A stretch of 5,904 bases of DNA, taken from Planctomycetaceae bacterium (GTDB lineage Bacteria; Planctomycetota; Planctomycetia; Pirellulales; UBA1268). The notes under the pieces were generated by a model that saw nothing but the letters and a program-made list of their open reading frames with translations, was not told the DNA's origin and ran no database searches. Positions 1 to 5,355 of the stretch are shown here, in pieces. Within the stretch, counting starts at the first letter, position 1. Each line of letters starts with the position of its first letter. Location: positions 1 to 5,904 of the forward strand of contig CANGIH010000176.1 of assembly GCA_947453875.1 (NCBI GenBank). The letters run 5' to 3'. The translations under genes were made by a program, and so were the position numbers.

Positions 1-1
1 C

Positions 2-463
2 GGGGCGCTCGAGTGCGTCCATCGGGCCGGGTTCGTCCATCGCGACATCTGCCCGCGGAATTTCATCCTCGGCCCCGACGGGCGCCTCGTGCTCTTCGAC
101 TTCGGCCTGACGGTGCCGGACAAGCCCGTCTTCCTCCAGCCCGGGAACCGCATCGGGACACCGAACTACATGGCTCCGGAGGTGGTCCGGCGGCGGCAGG
201 CGGACAAGCGACTCGACGTCTTCTCGCTCGGGGTGACAGCCTACGAGATCTGCACGCTCACCCTCCCTTGGCCGCGGGGAACGACCGGCCGCACGGCGCT
301 CGCCCACGACACGATTCTTCCGGACGACATCCGCACCCATTGGCCCGACATTCCCCCGCCACTGGCGACCGCGATCATGGCCTGCATCGCCGCAGACGCA
401 GACAAGCGGCCACCATCGTGCGAGGATTTCCTCGCCCGGATCGCCAAGGTGACGATCGACTGA
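2..463 (+). CDS. Serine/threonine protein kinase, C-terminal part (5' truncated by window edge)
   Basis: The open frame enters from the left edge and ends at a TGA at 461-463, leaving 153 visible residues. They run from the catalytic loop to the end of a Hanks-type (eukaryotic-like) kinase domain, which transfers ATP phosphate to Ser/Thr. In order I see the catalytic loop HRDICPRN (residues 13-20; catalytic Asp15, Mg-binding Asn20), the DFG motif (33-35), the activation and P+1 segment GTPNYMAPE (52-60), the subdomain IX stretch DVFSLGVTAYEI, and the subdomain XI Arg in DKRPP. The Gly-rich loop and the ATP-binding Lys lie outside the window. The position that is Lys in most Ser/Thr kinases (HRDxK) is Cys17 here. 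The protein stops right after the kinase domain, so there is no C-terminal membrane segment or sensor domain; any such part must be N-terminal. The substrate is unknown. The kinase assignment is firm; activity is not proven. Confidence 0.93.
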   Translation, partial: GALECVHRAGFVHRDICPRNFILGPDGRLVLFDFGLTVPDKPVFLQPGNRIGTPNYMAPEVVRRRQADKRLDVFSLGVTAYEICTLTLPWPRGTTGRTALAHDTILPDDIRTHWPDIPPPLATAIMACIAADADKRPPSCEDFLARIAKVTID

Positions 464-493
464 CGGCGACTTTCCGCCATTTCCGCCATGGAA

Positions 494-532
494 GGGGGGG
501 GCGGAGGGCGAATTCGCCCGGAACAGCCCCCC
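494..532 (+). terminator. GC-rich nested dyad after the kinase gene (possible terminator)
   Basis: About 30 bases after the kinase stop is a perfect 14-base palindrome, GGGCGAATTCGCCC (506-519). It is flanked by a run of eight G (494-501) and a run of six C (527-532) that could pair as an outer stem. The RNA could fold into a strong nested hairpin. No T tract follows, so this is not a classical intrinsic terminator. It may only reflect GC-rich sequence. Confidence 0.28.
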
Positions 533-555
533 GCCCGCAGGCCGGAGGGGTGGAC

Positions 556-584
556 TTGATGACGTCGCCGGCCGGTCCTAACCT
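556..584 (+). promoter_or_regulatory. Candidate sigma70-like promoter for the small basic protein gene
   Basis: TTGATG (556-561) and TAACCT (579-584) are separated by exactly 17 bases, the preferred spacing of a housekeeping promoter. Matches to consensus are 4 of 6 for the -35 and 3 of 6 for the -10. Transcription would start near 591 and give a leader of roughly 95 bases before the ATG at 685. Such weak matches can occur by chance, so this is a suggestion only. Confidence 0.3.
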
Positions 585-684
585 GTGTGGTTCGCACCGG
601 TTGCCCCCGGGCAACGCGGCCGCTTGGCCGTCGATGAGCTCCGGGACACCCCGCCAAGTCACCAGCACCAAAGGGTTTCCAGCC

Positions 685-939
685 ATGACCATGGACAAAA
701 GCCTCCGCGTCCGGAAGGGCTCCTCCGCCGCCCGCGGCGTCCTCTCCCGCGCCGAGCGCATCGTGAAGCTGAAGGAGCAGGAGAAGTGGGGCGAAGGTCG
801 CAGCCCCCTCGGGCTGCCGAAGGTTCGCGTCTACAAGATGGCGATGAAGAAAAAGAAGAAGGCCAAGGAAGAGGGCGCCGATGCTGCGGGTGGCAAGGGT
901 GCCGCCGCGAAGGCCCCGGCTGGCGGCAAGAAGAAGTGA
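685..939 (+). CDS. Small basic protein, PVC-superphylum signature family
   Basis: This encodes an 84-residue, very basic protein. I recognise the family from its N-terminal pattern: MTMDKSL, then the helix-like SRAERIVKLKEQEKWGEG (about residues 21-38), then a GLPKVRVYK motif (about 43-51). This matches the short basic protein regarded as a signature of Planctomycetes, Verrucomicrobia and Chlamydiae (I recall it as TIGR04137). Its role is not settled; nucleic-acid or ribosome association has been proposed from its charge. After the conserved core comes a low-complexity tail of about 30 residues: a KKKKKAK cluster, an acidic EEGAD patch, Ala/Gly/Lys repeats and a final KKK, like histone-H1-type tails. 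ATG 685 is chosen because it gives the family's M-x-M/I-D-K-S-L opening and follows an AAAGGG purine run (670-675) by 9 bases; ATG 691 would remove that opening. It has its own possible promoter (556-584) and hairpins downstream. Confidence 0.9.
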   Translation: MTMDKSLRVRKGSSAARGVLSRAERIVKLKEQEKWGEGRSPLGLPKVRVYKMAMKKKKKAKEEGADAAGGKGAAAKAPAGGKKK

Positions 940-944
940 TCAAC

Positions 945-965
945 GGCCCTTCCGGGCCTTCGTTC
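945..965 (+). terminator. Possible intrinsic terminator of the small basic protein gene
   Basis: Five bases after the stop codon, GGCCC (945-949) and GGGCC (954-958) form a perfect 5-bp all-G/C stem with a TTCC loop, followed by TTCGTTCC. The stem is short and the T tract is interrupted, so termination may be weak or shared with the larger hairpin further on. Confidence 0.4.
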
Positions 966-986
966 CCAGCCCCGTCCACACGCCGT

Positions 987-1068
987 CGATCCGTTCATCC
1001 TCCGCCCTTGTCCCCATCGCGCATGCGGGGCGAGGGCGGCGGTGTTTGCGGGGTGTGGTGGTGGATCG
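987..1068. repeat. Long imperfect palindrome between converging genes (bidirectional terminator or REP-like element)
   Basis: CCGCCCT (1002-1008) pairs with AGGGCGG (1033-1039). Inside it CCCC (1012-1015) pairs with GGGG (1027-1030), with a 3x2 internal loop between the stems and an apical loop containing the palindrome GCATGC. Further out CGATCC (987-992) pairs with GGATCG (1063-1068). The structure fills the gap between the small basic gene (+) and the hemY-type gene (-), ending just before the latter's stop. It has no T run on either strand. It could terminate both transcripts, or be one copy of a dispersed palindromic repeat. No second copy occurs in this window. Confidence 0.45.
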
Positions 1069-1077
1069 CCTGATGCT

Positions 1078-2529
1078 TCATCCGGCGGCCGATACCCCGC
1101 CGAGCGACTCGAGCACTCTGGCGGCCGCCGCTTGGCCGGATGCGATCACCTGCGGAATTCCCACCCCCTCGTAGGCTGCCCCGGCAAGGGCCAACCCGGG
1201 GAGCGCGCCGAGCCTCGCTTCGATCCGCGCCAGTCGGTCGAGATGGCCGAGGTGATACTGAGGCATGGCGCCGGGCCAGCGTGCCACCTCCACCAACCGT
1301 GGAGGACCTTCGGCCCCCACCAGCGTGGCGAGTTCCTCTCGGGCCAGCGCCACCAATCGGTCATCGTCGAGGGAAGCCCGCTCCGGATCGAGGGCCCCGC
1401 CGAAGAACACCCGCAGAAGCACATGGCCGGCGGGAGCCCGGCCCGGGAATTTGGAACTTGCGAAGCTGACTGCCAGGGCGTGGTGCCCTTCGATGCGTGG
1501 CACGACGAGCCCCGCAGCGGAGAGCGGATGGGCAACCTGCCCCCGCGCATACCCCATCACCACGACCACCGAGCCGGCATACTCGATGCCGGCGAGCTCG
1601 GCGGCAAGCGGCGCATCGGCGACCACCCGCGCGGCGACCGTGGCCGGAAGGGCCACCACCACCCCGTCGGCGAGCATCGATTCCTCTCCCCCGCGGGCCA
1701 AACGCATCCCGATCCGCCAACGCCCGTCGGCCTCGCGGGCGATCGATGACACCGCCCCCTCCCGCTCGTCGACCCCGGCCCGGCGGAGCGATTCGGCAAG
1801 ACGGGCGGGAATCGTCCCCATGCCCGAAGCGAGAGTGACAAACTGTCCGTACCGCGCCCCTTCAGCCCGGTGCGTTGCCCCCATTCGCCGCAGGCGGTCC
1901 TCCTCGGCGACCGACAGGCTTCCATGCTCCTGCTCCATGCGGAGGAATTCAGGGCAGGCCGCAGCCATGCTCAGCTTGGCCGGATCGGCGGTCCAGATCC
2001 CCGCCACGAGCGGCTGCACGAGCCTGTCGAAGGCCTCCCTGCCGAGACGGCGGATGGCAAACGACTCGAGGGACTCATCCCCGGTGGCCGGGCCAATTCC
2101 CAGCGGAGCAACCCCCCGTTCCGCCAGGACACGTGCCTTCCCCTCAGGTGAGAGGATGTCGGTGGCCCGGATCCCCTCCGGCTCCCCTGGGGCGAGGAGG
2201 CGGAAGCCGCTCGGCACCGGGAGGGTCTGGCCGCGGCAGCAGACCAGCGCTCGCCGGGCTTTTTCCTCGACAGCGATCAGTTCCCCGGACAGCCCGAGCC
2301 GCTCCACAAGCGCCATCCCCTCGGGGCGGGCGGCGAGGAAGTTGTCGGCGCTGCGTTCGATGAGCCAGCCGTCGCCCGAGAGCGTCTCGACGACCCCGCC
2401 ATACCGCGGCGTTCGTTCAACCAGCACAACCCGGGGGCCATTCCTTCCCGCGTCCAGCAACGTCTCCGCGGCCACCAAGCCAGCCATTCCCCCACCGACG
2501 ACGGCGACGATCCGCTGGGGTGGGGCCAT
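1078..2529 (-). CDS. hemY: Oxygen-dependent protoporphyrinogen/coproporphyrinogen oxidase (HemY/HemG type)
   Basis: This is a complete 483-residue FAD-dependent oxidase of late haem synthesis. It oxidises protoporphyrinogen IX to protoporphyrin IX, or coproporphyrinogen III to coproporphyrin III in the coproporphyrin-dependent branch; the sequence alone does not let me choose. The N-terminus has the dinucleotide-binding motif VGGGMAG (G12-x-G14-x-x-G17) and the ribose-binding Glu38 at the end of the second strand (VVLVER), followed by YGGVVET (43-49). Family blocks follow: IERSADNFLA (57-66, the GPDSF-like block), VQPLVAGIW (171-179) with DPAKLS (182-187), and the ASGMGTIP block (234-241). 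The C-terminal FAD motif is at 445-476 (GAAYEGVGIPQVIASG). The length is normal for the family, with no break. ATG 2529 sits close before the Rossmann motif, with only a weak AAGAG-like site upstream. It is divergent from the gene at 2803 and no other haem gene is visible nearby. hemG is an alternative symbol for the same enzyme class. Confidence 0.93.
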   Translation of the reverse strand: MAPPQRIVAVVGGGMAGLVAAETLLDAGRNGPRVVLVERTPRYGGVVETLSGDGWLIERSADNFLAARPEGMALVERLGLSGELIAVEEKARRALVCCRGQTLPVPSGFRLLAPGEPEGIRATDILSPEGKARVLAERGVAPLGIGPATGDESLESFAIRRLGREAFDRLVQPLVAGIWTADPAKLSMAAACPEFLRMEQEHGSLSVAEEDRLRRMGATHRAEGARYGQFVTLASGMGTIPARLAESLRRAGVDEREGAVSSIAREADGRWRIGMRLARGGEESMLADGVVVALPATVAARVVADAPLAAELAGIEYAGSVVVVMGYARGQVAHPLSAAGLVVPRIEGHHALAVSFASSKFPGRAPAGHVLLRVFFGGALDPERASLDDDRLVALAREELATLVGAEGPPRLVEVARWPGAMPQYHLGHLDRLARIEARLGALPGLALAGAAYEGVGIPQVIASGQAAAARVLESLGGVSAAG

Positions 2530-2787
2530 GGTGAAGGCTCTTGTCCGCTGAGCAAAGCCCCCATTCTACCCGGTTGATCGTTCGCCGCCGGTTCGCGCCA
2601 GGGCCTACCCCAGCAGTGGGCCCTAGCAGACGGTGGCAGACGCCCCAGGCGTCGCCAAAAGGTGGCCGACGACTTTTCAGCGGACAGCAGGGATGAGAAG
2701 GAAGCTGGCCTAGACCCGGAAGGTGGGGGAAGCCTACTTTCCCCGCTCGATCACGGGCCCGCCCCCTCGGACGCGCCCCGCCCGCCC
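2530..2787. other. Divergent intergenic region with several short dyads
   Basis: This stretch separates the divergent hemY-type gene and the TPR gene, so it should carry promoters for both. It holds three short inverted repeats. AGGGCC (2600-2605) pairs with GGCCCT (2619-2624). A bulged 9-bp stem runs from 2635 to 2656: GGC, bulged A, GACGCC, loop CCA, GGCGTC, GCC, then AAAA. GGGGAA (2726-2731) pairs with TTCCCC (2739-2744). A near direct repeat, GGTGGCAGACG (2632-2642) and GGTGGCCGACG (2661-2671), starts 29 bases apart. I see no convincing promoter for the plus-strand gene. The TPR frame stays open back to 2662, but coding signs there are weak. The dyads could be operators or leader structure, or chance in GC-rich DNA. 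Confidence 0.4.
2563..2568 (-). promoter_or_regulatory. Candidate -10 element for the hemY-type gene
   Basis: On the minus strand this reads TAGAAT, 5 of 6 matches to TATAAT, and lies 34 bases upstream of the ATG at 2529. No convincing TTGACA-like hexamer sits 16 to 18 bases further upstream, where the sequence is all G/C. It is therefore weak support for a promoter. Confidence 0.22.
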
Positions 2788-2794
2788 AAGGAGG
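2788..2794 (+). promoter_or_regulatory. Strong Shine-Dalgarno sequence deciding the TPR gene start
   Basis: AAGGAGG is fully complementary to the conserved anti-SD core of 16S rRNA. It lies 8 bases before GTG 2803, the ideal spacing, and 14 bases before ATG 2809, which is rather long. It argues against starts upstream of it (such as GTG 2662), because it lies inside that reading frame. It also favours GTG 2803 over the downstream ATG 2860, which has no comparable site. Confidence 0.75.
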
Positions 2795-2802
2795 AATCTC
2801 TC

Positions 2803-5253
2803 GTGGCCATGCTGCGGTGCTCAACGACTCGTGCCGGGAATCGTGCCGGAATTCGTGGAATGAAGCTGCTTGCCCTGCTCCTCCTTGCCGCAGCGGCGCC
2901 AGGGGTGAGGCAGACGCGAGGTGCCGAGCCGGCAAGCTTCACACCGCGCCGCCAGTACCGTGTTCCGGGCTGGGTGGAGGCGCTCGGCGAGGAGCGGAAG
3001 GCCCCGGTCGCCCGCAAGGTCACCACGCCCCAGGTCCGCCCTGTCCAGGCGACCGTGCAGACCCCGGCCCCACTGCCGACCCTCACGTTCCCCGCGACAC
3101 CAATCCCCGTCACTGCGGCGCCGGTGACGATCGCTGCCACCCCCGCCGCCGGCTCGGCCGTCGCACCGGGCCGTGCTCTGCTCCGTTCCCGTACCCCTGC
3201 CGATGTCGATTCGCAGGCCCGACTGGTGAGTGGGTGGGGCGAACTGGGCGAACAGGCTCCCCTTGCCAGGCACGCGGCCGAATTCCTCGAGGACGATGCG
3301 ACGCAGGTTCATGCACCGCACCACGAACTCGGTCCGGAGACGAGCGTGCTGCAGGTGAGCGACGCCTCGACCACCGCAGACGATTCGCCCGCAGACGACC
3401 CCCCGGTCCGCGGGACCGTCCCGGCGGCGATCCCGGCACCATCCGCCGATCCCACCCCTGCTGCGGCGGACGTCGCCCGCGACATCGACGAGGCACCGCT
3501 CCCTGTCGATGACTCCACCCCCGATCTTTCCCGGGTCGACCCCCAGGGGGAGCCGACCCTCGCGGTCGATCCCGCATCGTTCAACGGCATCGAGCCGGGG
3601 CGCACGACGGTCAACGAGATGAAGGCGGCGATGGAGCCGAAGTACGGCCTCGGCGAAGCCTTCACCCGCGAGGACGGATCGGCCGGATTCGCCTGGGCGC
3701 TCGACGAAGGCCCGTTCGAGCGAGCCGAGGCCACGCTGGCCGGCAATGTGGTCGAGTCGATCCGCATCAAGCTCGGCGATCCGCTGTCGGTCGATGAACT
3801 GGCGGCGATGTGGGAGATCGGCGACCTCAACTCGGTGTCGATTCTCGACGAATCGGGCGTCTCGATCGGCGAGGTGTTCCCGGAGCTCGGCCTGATCTTC
3901 AGCCTCAAGCCGGGCACCCGTTCGGCGCTGGCTGTGATGATCGAGCCGCTCGACCCCGAGGCCTTCGTGCTGCGGGCCGAAGGGGAACTCGACGGCGACA
4001 CCCAGCTTGCCCTTCTCGACCTCAAGTACGCGGTCGAGATCGATCCCCAGCACCTCCGCGCCCGCCGCATGCTCATGGCTCTCCTCTGCGAGCAGGGGAA
4101 GTGGCAGCAGGCCCTCGCGCTCGGCACGACCACCGAGGAACTCGACCCTGAGGATGTCTGGACCCGCCTCAAGAATGCCAGCGTGCTGATGTCGCTCGGC
4201 CGCTTCGACGAAGCCCGTCACACGGTGGAGAGCGTCAAGGCGATGTCCCGCCTCGAAGCCGTCGCCGCAGCCCAGGTGGAACGGATGCTCGGCCGGATCG
4301 ACCTCGAGGGGGGCAGGCCCGACTACAAGTCGGCCGTGAAGCACTTCGACGGCGCGATCCGCACGGCAATGCCGCTCAAGCAGCACAAGTCGAGATCGGT
4401 CCGCGAAGCGGCCCGTGATGTTCTCCTCGACGCCAACCTCGGCATGGCCGTGGCCATCGCCAAGGGCGACTGGCAGAAGAAGGGAGAGGTGGTGTCGAAG
4501 TGGCTGGCTGCGGCGACGAAACTTGTCGATGACGTCAGCCCCGACGCCGCCGATCGCCCCCTCCTCGACATCCAACTCTGCCGCGGTGCCCTTGCCGCCG
4601 CCTCCGGCTGCGATGCGCTCGACCCGCTCCCGTGGGTCAAGCGGCTCCTCGTCACCCGCGATCGGATGGCAACGGATCTGTCCGATCCCTGGCGTCGCCG
4701 TCAGGTCGACTGGGAGGTGGGCCATGGCCTCGCCGACGCCCTCGCCGCCAGCCAGAAGCGCGGCGAATCCTCCAAGCTGATCGACAACGCCACGCTCACC
4801 GTCGCCTACCTCGAACGGGGCGCCGAGCAGCGTGAACTGACCGACGCCGAGCGGGCCACGATCGGTGACCTGCTGTTCCGCATCGGCGTCCTCCACAGCC
4901 TGCAAAACGGCGACCATGCCACCGCCGTCACCTGGTTCGACAAGGTGCAGCCCTATTGGTCGCGCAACGCCTGCTTCACGGAGCACGGAGAAGTGGGCCG
5001 GCTGGGTGAATCGTATGTGAGCATGTCGGTGTCGTACTGGCAGGTCGATCGGCGCGACGATGCCCTCGACCTCTGCCGCCGCGGCATCGACTGCATGGTG
5101 ACCGCCGTCGACGCCCGGCTTCTCGAGGAGCCGGCCCTGGCCCTGGCCTACGGCAACCTCTCGATGATGTATGCCGAGCAGGGGGAGGACGAGCGGTCGA
5201 AGACCTACGCCGAGATGGCCAGCCGGGCCGAGGCGGCCGGCAAGATGCAGTGA
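2803..5253 (+). CDS. Exported TPR-containing protein with a BamE-like domain, function unknown
   Basis: From GTG 2803 this encodes 816 residues. The start is set by AAGGAGG 8 bases upstream; ATG 2860 (residue 20, MKLLALLLL) would also give a neat signal peptide and cannot be excluded. With the longer start there is an Arg-rich n-region (1-21), a hydrophobic core (22-33) and possible cleavage after Ala32 or Ala41, so the product should be exported. Residues of about 45-255 are Pro/Ala/Thr-rich, later Asp-rich, and probably disordered. At about 258-385, FNGIEPGRTTVNEMKAAM begins a compact domain whose pattern recalls BamE/SmpA-like folds (G-I-x-P-G-x-T-T-x-x-E); this is a resemblance, not an assignment. 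TPR-like helices follow at about 387-485 (for example RARRMLMALLCEQGKWQQAL and ASVLMSLGRFDEA) and again at about 687-812 (TAVTWFDKV, DDALDLCRRGID, YGNLSMMYAEQGEDERS). A less regular helical stretch lies between. TPRs bind proteins, so a scaffold role at the cell envelope is plausible. No catalytic motif is visible. Confidence 0.85.
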   Translation: MAMLRCSTTRAGNRAGIRGMKLLALLLLAAAAPGVRQTRGAEPASFTPRRQYRVPGWVEALGEERKAPVARKVTTPQVRPVQATVQTPAPLPTLTFPATPIPVTAAPVTIAATPAAGSAVAPGRALLRSRTPADVDSQARLVSGWGELGEQAPLARHAAEFLEDDATQVHAPHHELGPETSVLQVSDASTTADDSPADDPPVRGTVPAAIPAPSADPTPAAADVARDIDEAPLPVDDSTPDLSRVDPQGEPTLAVDPASFNGIEPGRTTVNEMKAAMEPKYGLGEAFTREDGSAGFAWALDEGPFERAEATLAGNVVESIRIKLGDPLSVDELAAMWEIGDLNSVSILDESGVSIGEVFPELGLIFSLKPGTRSALAVMIEPLDPEAFVLRAEGELDGDTQLALLDLKYAVEIDPQHLRARRMLMALLCEQGKWQQALALGTTTEELDPEDVWTRLKNASVLMSLGRFDEARHTVESVKAMSRLEAVAAAQVERMLGRIDLEGGRPDYKSAVKHFDGAIRTAMPLKQHKSRSVREAARDVLLDANLGMAVAIAKGDWQKKGEVVSKWLAAATKLVDDVSPDAADRPLLDIQLCRGALAAASGCDALDPLPWVKRLLVTRDRMATDLSDPWRRRQVDWEVGHGLADALAASQKRGESSKLIDNATLTVAYLERGAEQRELTDAERATIGDLLFRIGVLHSLQNGDHATAVTWFDKVQPYWSRNACFTEHGEVGRLGESYVSMSVSYWQVDRRDDALDLCRRGIDCMVTAVDARLLEEPALALAYGNLSMMYAEQGEDERSKTYAEMASRAEAAGKMQ

Positions 5254-5300
5254 ACGTCCGGATCGAGGGGCCCCATGGAGGGGGCTCACGGACCTCGCGG

Positions 5301-5332
5301 GAAGGGCGTGTCCAAGGATGGACACGCCCTTC
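5301..5332. terminator. Perfect 13-bp hairpin, likely bidirectional terminator
   Basis: GAAGGGCGTGTCC (5301-5313) and GGACACGCCCTTC (5320-5332) are exact inverted complements around a 6-base AAGGAT loop. The hairpin lies 47 bases after the TPR gene stop and 23 bases past the stop of the converging gene, where it could end both transcripts. The plus strand continues with GTCGTTTC, a poor T tract, and the minus strand has none. Perfect pairing and placement are the main support. Confidence 0.75.
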
Positions 5333-5355
5333 GTCGTTTCCGGGAAGCCTGCGAC

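Noticed and set aside
472..489. Two tandem copies of TTCCGCCAT just after the kinase stop
   Set aside because: Only two 9-base copies exist, with no further structure or known function; chance duplication is the simplest view.
13..684. In-frame upstream extension of the small basic protein gene back to 13
   Set aside because: It overlaps the kinase gene in another frame, and its translation is Arg/Pro-rich nonsense. Family conservation begins at the Met at 685.
1265..2551. Plus-strand open frame of 428 codons opposite the hemY-type gene
   Set aside because: The translation is Ser/Arg/Ala/Pro-rich without motifs, while the opposite strand encodes a complete FAD enzyme with all family blocks. 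It is a GC-driven shadow.
2662..2802. N-terminal extension of the TPR protein from GTG 2662
   Set aside because: It would place a strong SD inside the gene and bury the signal peptide about 70 residues into the protein. The segment is polar, with no export signal of its own.
5254..5300. GGGGCCCC palindrome (5267-5274) and GTCCG/CGGAC arms near the end of the TPR gene
   Set aside because: Short G/C-only dyads are expected at this composition. The adjacent perfect 13-bp hairpin explains termination better.
2821..5325. Minus-strand open frame of 834 codons covering the TPR gene
   Set aside because: It is antisense to a gene with a strong SD, a signal peptide and recognisable TPR helices. The translation is Arg/Gly/His/Leu-rich with no family motif, as expected when third-position G/C removes stops from the opposite strand.
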